From Spirochaetaceae bacterium (GTDB lineage: Bacteria; Spirochaetota; Spirochaetia; SZUA-6; Bin103), in contig JAPPGB010000072.1 in the NCBI GenBank assembly GCA_028821475.1, forward strand, positions 1 to 54,313: a DNA stretch of 54,313 nt, given 5' to 3'. The notes beneath the pieces are model-generated. The model made no database searches. It saw only the letters and a program-made list of their open reading frames with translations, and had not been told where the DNA came from. This document shows, one piece after another, positions 26,053-35,209 of the stretch. Made by a program: the position numbers and the translations under genes. Numbering within the stretch: the first letter of the stretch is position 1; every line of letters starts with the position of its first letter.

Positions 26053-26058
26053 ATTGTA
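26053..26058 (-). promoter_or_regulatory. -10 hexamer TACAAT, leaderless-type, of the FAH gene
   Basis: TACAAT on the minus strand ends 8 bases before ATG 26044. There is no ribosome-binding site between. A -35 is not convincing. Confidence 0.4.
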
Positions 26059-26120
26059 GCGCGGACACGCGCCGCAGCACGAGAGTCGAAGCGTCACAGC
26101 AGAGGAGCGGCGAGCCGGCG

Positions 26121-27140
26121 ATGAAGCAAGTGAAATCGGACAAGGTGCGGTGGGGCATCGTCAGTACCGCCCAGATCGGGCGCTGGGTGTTTGCGCCCGC
26201 GCTGCGCGCCACCGCGCGCGGCGAACTGACCGGGGTGGCCAGCCGCAACCGCGAGCGGGCGGCGGCGTTCGCCCGCGACCTGGAGATCCCGGAGGTGTTC
26301 GCCAGCTACGACGACCTGCTGTGGAGCGACCGCATCGACGCGGTATACGTGCCGCTGCCCAACTCCCTGCACGAGGAATGGGCGATCCGCGCCATGGAGC
26401 ACGGCAAGCACGTGTTCTGCGAGAAGCCGCTGGCCACCAGCCCGGCAGCGGCGCAGCGCATGGTGGACGCCGCCGCGCGGCACGGCGTGCTGCTGATGGA
26501 AGCGATGGTGTTCCGTTACCACCCGCAGACGCTGCGCCTGCGCCGCCTGCTCGACGCCGGCGCGATCGGCGACCTGCGCCACGTCGCAATGCACATGGGC
26601 GGGCCGCTGCCCCCCGGCAACATCCGGTGGCAGCCCGATCTGGGCGGCGGCGCACTCGCCGACATCGGCTGCTACCTGATCGACGTGGCGCGCTGGGCGG
26701 CCGGAACCGAGCCGGTCCGGGTATCCGCGGCCTGGCGGGAGACCCGGCAAGGCGGCGTCGACAGCCACATCGGACTGCTGCTGGAGTTCCCGGACGCCGT
26801 GGTGGCCACCCTGTTCGGCACCTTCGACGCCATGCCGGTGCGCGGTGCGCAACTTGCCGGCTCCGGCGGCTCCCTGCACATCGAGCAACCCACCCACCCC
26901 TACGAGGAGAGCGCCTACACCCTGACCACGCCGCAAGCCACCGAACGGGCCACCCTGAACAACGGCGTGCGCGCGTTCACCCCGTCCCTCGACCACTTCC
27001 ACGACTGCCTGTTCGACGGCGCCGCGCCCATGCTCCCCAACACCGACGCCATCGCCACCGCCCGCGTCATGGGCGCCGCCGCCGAGTCCGCCCGCACCGG
27101 CCGGACCGTGCACCTGGATCAGCTCCGGGATCAGGTCTGA
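26121..27140 (+). CDS. Gfo/Idh/MocA family oxidoreductase
   Basis: 339 residues. The Rossmann fold begins VRWGIVSTAQIGRWVFAPAL, the EKP motif is VFCEKPLA, and the C-terminal domain starts near AMVFRYHPQT with GGALADIGCYLIDVARW (the conserved D-x-x-x-x-x-x-x-W helix). Such enzymes oxidise sugars or inositols with NAD(P). ATG 26121 is chosen because the Rossmann strand starts 9 residues later and AGAGGAG lies upstream; an in-frame ATG at 26043 is less likely. It is divergent from the FAH enzyme. Confidence 0.9.
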   Translation: MKQVKSDKVRWGIVSTAQIGRWVFAPALRATARGELTGVASRNRERAAAFARDLEIPEVFASYDDLLWSDRIDAVYVPLPNSLHEEWAIRAMEHGKHVFCEKPLATSPAAAQRMVDAAARHGVLLMEAMVFRYHPQTLRLRRLLDAGAIGDLRHVAMHMGGPLPPGNIRWQPDLGGGALADIGCYLIDVARWAAGTEPVRVSAAWRETRQGGVDSHIGLLLEFPDAVVATLFGTFDAMPVRGAQLAGSGGSLHIEQPTHPYEESAYTLTTPQATERATLNNGVRAFTPSLDHFHDCLFDGAAPMLPNTDAIATARVMGAAAESARTGRTVHLDQLRDQV

Positions 27141-29645
27141 TCAGAACAGTTCGAGTTGGCGCTCGTTGCGGCGCACCTCGCCGAAATCGCGGCGGCTGAT
27201 GGCGAGCACCGGCTCCGCGACCGGACGAATCTGGCGCTCGATGTAGTGCTCGTAGTCGATCCGGTGTGCCCGCTCGGCGGCCGGCTCCGGGCCTTCCACG
27301 GTGATCACGTATTCGATCACGCTGCGCCAGGATGATGCCTCGCCGGGTCCGGCGGCGGCCTGCTTGCGCGCGGCCACCACGTGCGGGGCGGACGCGCGGT
27401 AGTCGTCCGCGTCCTTGCGCAGCGCCTTGTGGTAGACGAGCTGCTCGTCGCGGCGCCCGGCGGTCACCTCGCCGATCACCGCGCGCAGGTACTCCTCCAC
27501 CGGCTCATCGGCGAACAACCGCCGGTACAGCTCGCGCTGCACCTCGTGCGCAAGCGCCGTCCAGTCGCGCCGCACCACCTCCATACCGGTGAACTGCAGC
27601 TCGCCGCCGGTCAGCCCGACGTACCGCTTGGTGGCGCCGCGCCCGCCGCCGCGCACACTCGGCAGCAGCAGCCGCTCGTAGCGGGTCTCGAACTCCATCT
27701 CCAGGTAGCTCCGCACGCGCCAGGTGGCGGCCACGTAGGCGGCAAGGTCCGCGTTGAGATGCCGCGCGAGGCGGGCGCCGTCGCCGGTACGGCTGCCGGC
27801 CACGAACAGGCTGTCGGTATCGCCGTACAGCACGGCCAGGCCGCGCTGCTCCATCCAGCCCTTCGCCCACAGCAGGAAGTGCTTGCCGAAGCTGGTGATG
27901 GCGTTGGCCAGCAGCGGATGGGAGAAGCGGCACGCGCTGGTGCCGAGCACGCCGTAGAACGAGTTCATCAGCACCTTGATGGCGTCGCTGGCGATCTTGT
28001 TGCCGGCCGTCTTGGCCTTCTCGCGGCTCGCGAACAGCTCGTCGAGCAGCTCGGTCAGGATGCCGCGCCGGCGCCGGAAGCGCGCCCCGTTGGGCGCCTC
28101 GATCACCTCGCCGCCGGCCGCCCGGTGCGCCTCGCTTTCCACCCGGATCAGCCCGAGCGGATCGATCTGAAAAGTGCGGATGATGCTCGGGTACAGGCTC
28201 TTGAAGTCGAACAGCAGCACGTCCTCGTGCAGCCCGGGGCGCGGCTTGAGAATGTGCCCGCCGTGCATCGGCTCCGGTCGCGCGCCGTTGCGGTCACCAT
28301 TTCCGTTGCCGTTGCCACTGTCATGGCTGTCATGGCCGTCATGGCCGCGCCGCGGCTCGACGCCGACCGTCGGCGCCGCCACGCCGCGGACGTGCAGCCG
28401 CGACAGGTAGAGGAAGTCGAACGCCGCGATTGAAGATCCCACCCGGTCGGGCGGCATCCCGGTCAGCACGCTGCGCTCGACGGTGAACGCCACCAGGTCC
28501 AGCTTGTCCAGGATGTCGAGCACCAGGCGCGCATCGGTCAGGTTGTACTCCACGAATCGCGCGGGGTCGTGGTGGAAGGTGTGCATGATCTGCTCGACGT
28601 GATCGGCCCCGCCGAGCGTCTTGCCCTCACCGAGAATCTCCCGCGCGGCGTTCTCCAGCGAGTAGCTGTCCAGGCGGTAGGAGACCGCGCGCAGCAGGCG
28701 TATGCCGTCCAGCACCACCCGCCCCGGGATGAAGATCGAGTCGCTGAACCGGCGCCGCCTGGTGCCATTGCCGGCGTTACCGACGCCGCCGCGCCGGCGC
28801 GATTGTCCGCGCTGCCGCACCCCGCCGGGTGCGCGGCCCAGCTCCAACGGCACCTTCAGCTCCGCCGCGCGGCGGAGCAGCACCGGCACGTCGAAGTCGA
28901 TGATGTTCCAGCCGGTCACCACGTCCGGGTCGAGCGCCCGCACCCGTTTGCAGAGCACGGTCAACAACTCCCGCTCGCTGACACAAGGAATTGCATCGGC
29001 GGGACAGGCGGAGCGCGCGGCGGCGTCCGGGCACAGCAGCAATACCTCGCGCGCGCCGCACCCCCACAGCGCCACCGACAGCAGGCGCGTCGCCTCGGGG
29101 TCGGTCTCGATGTCCAGGGAGAGGGTGGTGAGCGCCGGCGTCCAGCGCGCCGGCTCCACCTTCGGTTCGTCGAACACCACCGTCTCCCGCGGGGCGTCCG
29201 GCGCCGTCTCCGCCAGCGGACGCGCCGCACCTTGGATGCGCAGCGCGCTCCTGATGCCGCGGTCGATCAGGTAGCGGTAGGCGAAGCGCACGTCCGCCTC
29301 GTAGGTGGGAATTCCGGCGCGGTGCAGGCGGCTGCGCATCGCGGGCGCGTCGCCCGGGTGGCGCAGCCGGACGCGGTGCACCGGCGCGCCGTGCAAGGTG
29401 CGCCGGTCGGTGGCGTCGAGATTACCCGTGCCGAGCCCCCGCGCCTGCTCGGCGGCGCTGCTCTCGATGTAGAAGTAGGGCTCCGGGCGGCGGTCGCGCA
29501 CCAGGAACGGGCGCCCGTCGGCGAGCCTGCCGTACAGGTGCACGACCGCACGGCCGCGGTCCGGCTCAGCCAGGTAGGTGGCGTTGAGAATGAACCCCAG
29601 GTGCCCGCCGCGGCGGTCTGCGGCGCGCATTCTGTCCGGCGGCAT
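27141..29645 (-). CDS. polB: DNA polymerase II (family B) with beta-clamp-binding C terminus
   Basis: 834 residues. Proofreading exonuclease motifs: LSLDIETDPE (Asp178, Glu180), VVTGWNIIDFDVPVL and YNLTDARLVLD. Polymerase motifs: DFKSLYPSII (A, about 480), KVLMNSFYGVLG (B, about 557) and YGDTDSLFV (C, about 607). ATKRYVGL matches the family's KKRY element. The protein ends QLELF, a classic sliding-clamp motif like that of E. coli Pol II. Two unusual basic or glycine/histidine-rich insertions occur: residues about 273-300 in the exonuclease region and 433-455 just before motif A. Start ATG 29645 is preferred, 29630 possible. Family role: translesion synthesis and replication restart. Confidence 0.93.
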   Translation of the reverse strand: MPPDRMRAADRRGGHLGFILNATYLAEPDRGRAVVHLYGRLADGRPFLVRDRRPEPYFYIESSAAEQARGLGTGNLDATDRRTLHGAPVHRVRLRHPGDAPAMRSRLHRAGIPTYEADVRFAYRYLIDRGIRSALRIQGAARPLAETAPDAPRETVVFDEPKVEPARWTPALTTLSLDIETDPEATRLLSVALWGCGAREVLLLCPDAAARSACPADAIPCVSERELLTVLCKRVRALDPDVVTGWNIIDFDVPVLLRRAAELKVPLELGRAPGGVRQRGQSRRRGGVGNAGNGTRRRRFSDSIFIPGRVVLDGIRLLRAVSYRLDSYSLENAAREILGEGKTLGGADHVEQIMHTFHHDPARFVEYNLTDARLVLDILDKLDLVAFTVERSVLTGMPPDRVGSSIAAFDFLYLSRLHVRGVAAPTVGVEPRRGHDGHDSHDSGNGNGNGDRNGARPEPMHGGHILKPRPGLHEDVLLFDFKSLYPSIIRTFQIDPLGLIRVESEAHRAAGGEVIEAPNGARFRRRRGILTELLDELFASREKAKTAGNKIASDAIKVLMNSFYGVLGTSACRFSHPLLANAITSFGKHFLLWAKGWMEQRGLAVLYGDTDSLFVAGSRTGDGARLARHLNADLAAYVAATWRVRSYLEMEFETRYERLLLPSVRGGGRGATKRYVGLTGGELQFTGMEVVRRDWTALAHEVQRELYRRLFADEPVEEYLRAVIGEVTAGRRDEQLVYHKALRKDADDYRASAPHVVAARKQAAAGPGEASSWRSVIEYVITVEGPEPAAERAHRIDYEHYIERQIRPVAEPVLAISRRDFGEVRRNERQLELF

Positions 29646-29780
29646 GGCGCCGCGTGGTCTGGAAGCCGCGCCGGCGGGGTGGCTCACCTCGCCCCCAGAC
29701 CGGCGCACCCGCGCAGCCCCGCCACGTGAAACTCCCGCAAACCCGCTCCCCGCAATCCCCGTTCTCAATTCACCCCTGCG

Positions 29781-30023
29781 TCAGCCATGGACGAACGGAT
29801 CAACTACCGCCTCCAGGCCGGCCCGAAAGCGCGCCGCATCGATCCGCATGGCGAACGCGGCTTCGGCGACGGCGGCCCTGGACACGAACCGGCGTAACGC
29901 CACAGGCCTCAACTCCGCGACCGGGGTTCCACTCCGGGTCACGATCATACTCTGGCCCGCGTGCACGTCACGCAGGATGGCCGCCAACTCGTTGCGGAGC
30001 TCGCGCTGAGTGATCGTCCTCAT
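29781..30023 (-). CDS. Phd/YefM-type antitoxin, apparently without toxin
   Basis: 80 residues. MRTITQRELRNE followed by AGQSMIVTRSGTPVAEL is the typical Phd/YefM DNA-binding N terminus (V-T-x-x-G-x-P-V-A). The C-terminal half would wrap the toxin. No PIN or RelE-like gene lies downstream; only 135 bases separate it from polB and they encode nothing toxin-like. Its start is 23 bases after the DUF4143 ATPase stop on the same strand, so the two may be co-transcribed. ATG 30023 is fixed by family length. Confidence 0.8.
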   Translation of the reverse strand: MRTITQRELRNELAAILRDVHAGQSMIVTRSGTPVAELRPVALRRFVSRAAVAEAAFAMRIDAARFRAGLEAVVDPFVHG

Positions 30024-30046
30024 GCGGATGAATCGTAACGTCCGTG

Positions 30047-31366
30047 TCACTCCGTAGCGAGCAGGAATCGCCAGATCGGCACCACCTCGATGCTGCCAGT
30101 CGGGTCCTCGATCCGTTCCTGCTCGTCGCGTGTGACAATCGTTCCGCCGGTCACTTCCAACTCACCCATTGCTTCTTTCAACGCCGCCGTCTCGCGCCGT
30201 CGCGTTGCTGGATCGACCAGCGACTCGCACGCCTGCACCAGCATGGGCCGCTCGCGGCGGCGGGGGACGACGAAGTCCACCTCGCGGCCGTTCCTGGTCT
30301 TGTAGTAATAGATCTCCTGGTGACTCCGGCGTAGCGTCACGAACACGAGATTCTCCAGAAGATGGCCGGAGTTGATCAGTATCTGCGCCGACACCGACGC
30401 GACCAGGGCGTGATCGACGCAGTAGATCTTCTTGGGATTGGTGTTCCTGCGCGCCAGCGAGGCGTCGAAAATACGCACGGTAAACAGGAAGTAGGCGTCC
30501 TCGAACCACTCCAGGTAGTCGCTCACGGCGGCCTTCGGAACCCGGTGGCCGAGCGCCTTCAGGTAGCCGGTGAGGCTGTTGACCGTGTAGAGGCAGGCCG
30601 TACTGTCGATCAGCCGTCGGGCCAGATCCGCCACCGCCCGCGGGTGGGAGACATCGTGGCGCTCCACCAGATCGCGGTGCAGAATGGTGTGGAAGTACTC
30701 CTGGTGGATCTTGACCCGCAACGCCGCACCGGTGCCCGCGACCTCCGGGAACCCGCCGCGTTCCCAGTACTCGTCGAACCCTTTCCGGACCAGCAGGCGC
30801 CGCCTGGTGGACAATGCACCGTCGCTGTCGATACCGCGGTAGTCCAGGAATTCGCGGAACGAAAACGGGAACAGCTCCCATGACAGCGCCCTGCCGCGCA
30901 TCTGCGTGGCGATCTCGCGCGACAGCAGTTGCGCCGACGACCCGGTGAGGTAAATCCGGCACCGTGCGGTGCGCAGCAGCCGGTCCACGAACGGCTCCCA
31001 GCCCACCACCGCCTGGATCTCGTCGAAGAAGCAGTACACAGTCTCGACGTCCTGCTTCTCCGGGTAGATTGAGTAGTACGCTTCCGGAATCAGCGCAAGG
31101 GTGGATGGCCCGAGCCCATGCAGCCGGTCATCGAAAAAATTCAGGTACAGAACGTTGCGCCGCGACACGCCGTCCGCGAGCAGCCGCTCGATTACCTGAA
31201 AGAGGAGCGTCGACTTGCCCCCGCGCCGCACGCCGATGCACACCGTCGCCTTGCCTGCCACCGTCTCGATGCGCACCCGCCGAGGCACGCCGGTCTGCAA
31301 CGGCGACTCCTGGAAATCCAGGATCATCGTCCTGAGCGTCTCCAGCGAAGGTCCGGTGGGCGCCAT
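30047..31366 (-). CDS. ATP-binding protein, AAA_14 + DUF4143 (first of two)
   Basis: 439 residues. Walker A is GVRRGGKSTLLF, Walker B region VYCFFDEIQAVVGW, and sensor motif IYLTGSSAQLLS; these define the AAA_14 group. The C-terminal DUF4143 part has FHTILHRDLVERHDV and a nuclease-like GREVDFVV. This large family is found in many bacteria and archaea; its function is unresolved. ATG 31366 is chosen because a strong promoter (31378-31406) lies just upstream, leaving at most a few leader bases. It is followed by a Phd-type antitoxin. Confidence 0.87.
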   Translation of the reverse strand: MAPTGPSLETLRTMILDFQESPLQTGVPRRVRIETVAGKATVCIGVRRGGKSTLLFQVIERLLADGVSRRNVLYLNFFDDRLHGLGPSTLALIPEAYYSIYPEKQDVETVYCFFDEIQAVVGWEPFVDRLLRTARCRIYLTGSSAQLLSREIATQMRGRALSWELFPFSFREFLDYRGIDSDGALSTRRRLLVRKGFDEYWERGGFPEVAGTGAALRVKIHQEYFHTILHRDLVERHDVSHPRAVADLARRLIDSTACLYTVNSLTGYLKALGHRVPKAAVSDYLEWFEDAYFLFTVRIFDASLARRNTNPKKIYCVDHALVASVSAQILINSGHLLENLVFVTLRRSHQEIYYYKTRNGREVDFVVPRRRERPMLVQACESLVDPATRRRETAALKEAMGELEVTGGTIVTRDEQERIEDPTGSIEVVPIWRFLLATE

Positions 31367-31377
31367 AGTGGTCACGC

Positions 31378-31406
31378 ATCTTACCGGAGTCATGACCAAC
31401 TGGCAA
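31378..31406 (-). promoter_or_regulatory. Promoter of the DUF4143 ATPase gene
   Basis: On the minus strand TTGCCA (31406-31401), 17 bases, TAAGAT (31383-31378). The hexamer ends 11 bases before ATG 31366, so the leader is very short. This AT-richer stretch stands out from its surroundings. Confidence 0.5.
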
Positions 31407-31573
31407 CATTTATTTCCAGTATGGGTTGTCAGCGGTATATTGACCGTCGCGACCAGTACGGGTCAGATTCGTGCAGGCCGACCGCGGCAAGGTCGCGATC
31501 GAGCGCCGAACGGCGAACTGACCGCGCCGCCCTGATTCGCCTGGGTGCATCGCGGGATCAAGGGCGTGGCAGT

Positions 31574-32467
31574 GTGGTTGCGGGAGGCGGCGAGTCGATT
31601 ACAATCGCGAAATTCGATCCGGCGCAGGCTTCGAGCGATGAATTGCAGCGCTCCTACGTGGAGAGCGGCCACGTACTGGTCACCGACTTGGTGGACGAGG
31701 CCGACCGCGCCGAGATTACGCGTGAGTTGCGCAGGATCAACCGGGGCGACTACTCGCACTCGCCCACCGAGAGGGTTACTTGGCGCGACCGGGTCGAGCC
31801 GGTCGACTGGCCAGAGGATGACGAACGGCTCATTGGCCGCCACATGTACCTGGGGCAGCCGCACGCCTACAGCGCAGTCATCCGCGGCGCCATGACCCAT
31901 TCCGGCATTTGCCGCGTCCTGGACCACGTCGTGGGCGCCTACGTGCCGTTCTGGAACGGCGCCTACAAGTGCATGCAGAGCATGTTCGTGGTAAAGCCTC
32001 CCGGCGGCGCCGGCAGCCCGTGGCACCAGGACGAGCACCCCATCCCGACGCGCGACCGCTCGCTGACCGGAGTATGGATCGCGCTCGCCGACGCGACGGT
32101 GGCGAATGGATGCCTGCGGATCCTGCCGGACAGCCACAAGTCGGGGGTCATCTACGAGCGCTACGCCCACGACCTGCCGGACGTCGACAGCAATCCGGTC
32201 GCGCGCGGCTTCGACGACACCGGAGCCATCCCGGTCGAGATGGCCGCCGGCAGCGTCCTGTTCTTCAGCGGCTACCTGCTGCACAGCTCGCACAAGAACC
32301 ACAGCGACAGCTACCGCCCGGCCCTCACCTTCCACTACTGCAGCGCGTCGACGTGGCTCACCTGGGGCGGCGAGCAGAACTTCCGCGGCGTCGTGCCGAT
32401 ACGCGGCGAGGATCCCTACGCCGCCCAGGGCTACACCACGCCCCAGCCCTGGGCCAAGAAGCGCTAA
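31574..32467 (+). CDS. Phytanoyl-CoA dioxygenase (PhyH) family protein
   Basis: 297 residues. The Fe(II)/2-oxoglutarate oxygenase facial triad is visible: His151-x-Asp153 in SPWHQDEHP and the distal His237 in GYLLHSSHKN, with Arg248 (SYRPAL) for 2-oxoglutarate. The N-terminal DELQRSYVESGHVLVTDLV is typical of PhyH proteins. The start is uncertain: GTG 31574 is the first good choice, but a TTGCGG-16-TACAAT promoter at 31578-31605 would favour TTG 31643. It is one of three PhyH proteins within 10 kb. The substrate is unknown. Confidence 0.83.
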   Translation: MVAGGGESITIAKFDPAQASSDELQRSYVESGHVLVTDLVDEADRAEITRELRRINRGDYSHSPTERVTWRDRVEPVDWPEDDERLIGRHMYLGQPHAYSAVIRGAMTHSGICRVLDHVVGAYVPFWNGAYKCMQSMFVVKPPGGAGSPWHQDEHPIPTRDRSLTGVWIALADATVANGCLRILPDSHKSGVIYERYAHDLPDVDSNPVARGFDDTGAIPVEMAAGSVLFFSGYLLHSSHKNHSDSYRPALTFHYCSASTWLTWGGEQNFRGVVPIRGEDPYAAQGYTTPQPWAKKR

Positions 32468-32673
32468 TAGCCGCACCGAAAGGGTGGCCGTACCGCCACG
32501 GACAATCGGGGACTTCCCGATGGATGACGCGGTCGAGGTCCGCCGATGCACTTGCAGACTCGACCATCATCACATATCGCGAAAACGGTCCAGGCAATAC
32601 AGCAATTGCAAGAGCCCAATCTCCTGAGCTGACCGCGGTGGTGGCGGTCCGCGACCGGGCTGCCGCGGCTGCG

Positions 32674-32703
32674 TCGACGTTCCGGCGGGGGCCGGGGTAG
32701 GGT
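32674..32703 (+). promoter_or_regulatory. Probable leaderless promoter of the 32713 dehydrogenase gene
   Basis: TCGACG (32674-32679), 18 bases, TAGGGT (32698-32703), then 9 bases to ATG 32713 without a Shine-Dalgarno. The spacer 32468-32670 otherwise holds two small hairpins (GTGGC/GCCAC near 32484 and ATCGGG/CCCGAT at 32505-32521). Confidence 0.4.
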
Positions 32704-32712
32704 GGCGGCGTC

Positions 32713-33765
32713 ATGAACGATTCTGCGGGCCGCGGCCTGCCGCCCTCCCTGCCACTGGACCTGCGCCGCGGCCTGACCGATGCCGGCGACACCGCCTTCC
32801 CGCTGCGTTGGGGCATTCTCGGCGCGGGCGGCATTTCGACCCAGTGGGTGGAGGCCCTGGCGGCCTGTCCGGGGGCCACGGTGACCGCCGTGGCGGCGCG
32901 CGACCGCTCGCGCGCGGAGCGGTTCGCGGCACGCTTCGGCATTGCCGCGGCATACGGCGACTACGCCGCCATGGTCGCCGCGCCGGAGGTGGACATTGTG
33001 TACGTCGGCACCGTCAACAGCGTGCACAAGGAGCACACCCTGCTCGCCGTTGCCGCCGGCAAGCACGTGCTGTGCGAGAAGCCGCTGGCCGAGAACGCCG
33101 CCGACGCGCGCGCCATGTACGCGGCGGCGGGGGAGCAAGGCGTCATGCTGCAGGACGCCGTGTGGACGCGCTTTTTCCCGGCCGTCGAGCACGCCCGCAC
33201 GCTGATCGAGGAGGGCGCCATCGGGCGGGTGTCGCTGGTGCAGTCCGACTTCTTCGACCCGATCTACGCGGTTCAGGCGGCGCCGCTGGCGTTCGGCGCC
33301 GGCGCCAAGCCGACTGCGATCGGCGTTGCCGGCCGCAACGCGCGCGGGGCGGTGGTCGAGTACGGTCCCGAACGGTGCGCCATGCTCACCTTCCCCGCGC
33401 GGCGCAGCGAGTTTCCGGAGGTGACCGAGATTGCCGGCAGCGGGGGGCGGATTACCCTGCACCGCCCGGCGCACAGCCCGACCCGGATGTCGGTGCGGCA
33501 GGCCGCCGAGGACCAAGTCCCCTCCCTGTACGCCACCGCCAACGTACCGCTGCCGGAGCAGGTGTTCGAGTATCCGCTGCCCGGCACGTTCGGCATGCGG
33601 CGCCCGCATCCGAATCAGCACGGCTTCCTCTACCAGGCGGAGGCGGTGCACCGCTGTCTGGCCGCCGGGCTGCGCGAGTGCCCGCAGTACGGACAGCAGG
33701 AGTCGCTGCACGCCATGGACCTGCTCACCTCCATCTACTCCCTGCTACGGGCCCAGGATGACTAG
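32713..33765 (+). CDS. Gfo/Idh/MocA family oxidoreductase (dihydrodiol dehydrogenase-like)
   Basis: 350 residues. The Rossmann motif is WGILGAGGISTQWVEAL, followed by KHVLCEKPLAENAADA (EKP motif) and DAVWTRFFPAVEHARTLI, which fits the dimeric dihydrodiol/D-xylose dehydrogenase branch of the family. It has a 30-residue N-terminal extension rich in L, P and R. The stop (GATGACTAG) overlaps an ATG at 33758 that may belong to the following MFS gene. It probably oxidises a sugar such as D-xylose, of interest given the pentonate module at 44-47 kb. Confidence 0.9.
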   Translation: MNDSAGRGLPPSLPLDLRRGLTDAGDTAFPLRWGILGAGGISTQWVEALAACPGATVTAVAARDRSRAERFAARFGIAAAYGDYAAMVAAPEVDIVYVGTVNSVHKEHTLLAVAAGKHVLCEKPLAENAADARAMYAAAGEQGVMLQDAVWTRFFPAVEHARTLIEEGAIGRVSLVQSDFFDPIYAVQAAPLAFGAGAKPTAIGVAGRNARGAVVEYGPERCAMLTFPARRSEFPEVTEIAGSGGRITLHRPAHSPTRMSVRQAAEDQVPSLYATANVPLPEQVFEYPLPGTFGMRRPHPNQHGFLYQAEAVHRCLAAGLRECPQYGQQESLHAMDLLTSIYSLLRAQDD

Positions 33766-33804
33766 GCCGCCCGCCGTCTCGCCCGCCGCGGGCCCGCCAC
33801 TCCC

Positions 33805-35046
33805 CTGACCGGCGCCCAGCCCGCCGGACCGCTGGGCCGCGCCGCCGCCCTGCTGCGCGACGGCCCCTTTCGCCGCCTCCTGCTGGCGGCGGCGCTGTTC
33901 TACATCGTCCGCACCGGCGAGCTGGCGGTGCTCGGGTGGCTCATTTTCGATCTCACGGGGTCGCCGTCGCGGGTGGCGCTGGTCGGCGTGGTGCGGATGA
34001 CGCCATTGCTGTTGTTCGGGCTCGGCATCGGCGCCGTCGTGGACCGTGCCTCGAAGCGCCGCCTGGTCGCCTTCGCGCACACGCTCGTGCTGGCCGCCAT
34101 CGCCTCGGTCGTGGTGGCCACCGCGGCCGGAGCCGCGACCCCGCTGCATCTCTACCTGGCGGTGTTCGCGAGCGGCATCGGCTTCGCCGCCGACTTCTCG
34201 GCGCACCGCGCGCTGATGGCGCACCTGGTACCGCGCACCGCCCTCGGCACGGTGGCCGCCCTGGACACCACCACCCTCACCGGCAGTTACCTGCTCGGTC
34301 CCTCGCTAGGCGGGCTGGCCATCGCAACGCTCGGCTTTGCCGGCGCCTATGCGCTGCTGCTGGCCCTGGTCGGCTGCTCGCTCGCGCTGGTGCTCGGGGT
34401 GCCGCGTGACATGCCCGGCGGACCGCCGGCGCGGCGGCTGCGCCTGCCGCAGGCGTTGCGCGCGGTTGCCGCCAACCGCACCGTGCTGGCGGTGCTGCTG
34501 ATCACCATGGTGATGAACGCCTGCGCCTTCCCGTACCAGTTCATGCTGCCGGTGATCGCGCGCGACGAACTGGCCGTCGGTCCGGTCGCCTACGGCGTGC
34601 TCGGCAGCGCCGCCGGGCTCGGCGCCCTGTTCAGCGCGCTCGCCGCCGGCGCGGTGCCGCCGCGGCTGGCTGGGCGCGTGTTCAGCGGCGGCTCCCTGCT
34701 GCTGCTGTCCTGCATCTTCGTGTTCGCGCTGTCGCGCAGCTATCCGCTGTCGATCGCCGTCCTGTTCGTGGGCGGCTTCGGCTTCGCCTCCTTCGCCGTG
34801 CTGCAGACATCGGTAGTCCTGCAGGGCACCGATCCGGCACTGCGCGGGCGCGCCCTCGGCGCCGTGACCCTGGGCATCGGCTCGCAGCCGTTCGGGGCGC
34901 TCGCGCTCGGCGGGCTGGCGGAAGCGGCCGGCGCTCCGCTGGCCGTGGCCGGGATGAGCGGCCTCGGGCTCATCCTGGTGCTTGCTGTGGTTGTGGCGCT
35001 GCGCATCTGGAGGCCGCCCCGTCCCGACGGCACTGCCATCACGTGA
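33805..35046 (+). CDS. MFS transporter (DUF894/EntS-like), N terminus possibly frameshifted
   Basis: Twelve hydrophobic helices are visible; DRASKRRLVAF is the loop 2-3 motif and GSPSRVALVGVVRM precedes the second helix. The first helix (PFRRLLLAAALFYIVRTGEL) is encoded from about 33850, yet its frame has no ATG, GTG or TTG until GTG 33928, in the middle of that helix. The only plausible start is ATG 33758, which overlaps the previous stop but is in another frame that closes at 33808. Either a CTG (33805) is used or one base has been lost between 33766 and 33808. The substrate is unknown; it is likely co-transcribed with the dehydrogenase. Confidence 0.75.
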   Translation: MTGAQPAGPLGRAAALLRDGPFRRLLLAAALFYIVRTGELAVLGWLIFDLTGSPSRVALVGVVRMTPLLLFGLGIGAVVDRASKRRLVAFAHTLVLAAIASVVVATAAGAATPLHLYLAVFASGIGFAADFSAHRALMAHLVPRTALGTVAALDTTTLTGSYLLGPSLGGLAIATLGFAGAYALLLALVGCSLALVLGVPRDMPGGPPARRLRLPQALRAVAANRTVLAVLLITMVMNACAFPYQFMLPVIARDELAVGPVAYGVLGSAAGLGALFSALAAGAVPPRLAGRVFSGGSLLLLSCIFVFALSRSYPLSIAVLFVGGFGFASFAVLQTSVVLQGTDPALRGRALGAVTLGIGSQPFGALALGGLAEAAGAPLAVAGMSGLGLILVLAVVVALRIWRPPRPDGTAIT

Positions 35047-35173
35047 CCGGGCCGTGCCGGGGCGCCATCGCACCGCCGCGGAATCGTGCCGGCCCGGCCC
35101 GGCTGCGCCGCGGCTCGCCGCCGGCATCGGGCGGCAGCAGCAGGACAGGCGTTCGGGGCAGCACGCCGAACTG

Positions 35174-35202
35174 TTGTCGCGCGCCGGCCAACGCCATAGG
35201 AT
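35174..35202 (+). promoter_or_regulatory. Leaderless-type promoter of the creatininase-family gene
   Basis: TTGTCG (35174-35179), 17 bases, TAGGAT (35197-35202), then 7 bases to ATG 35210. No Shine-Dalgarno is present. It is one of the clearest leaderless examples here. Confidence 0.55.
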
Positions 35203-35209
35203 CACCGGC

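Noticed and set aside
28270-28350. Intein or mobile insertion in polB
   Set aside because: The inserted stretch is about 23 residues of low complexity, far too short for an intein and lacking splice motifs.
29646-29780. Toxin gene partner of the Phd-type antitoxin
   Set aside because: The 135 bases contain no PIN or RelE motif; the only open frame is an arginine- and glycine-rich extension of polB.
30037-30056. A further copy of repeat family 1 at TGTCACTCCGT
   Set aside because: Only 11 bases match and the flanks do not; chance similarity is likely.
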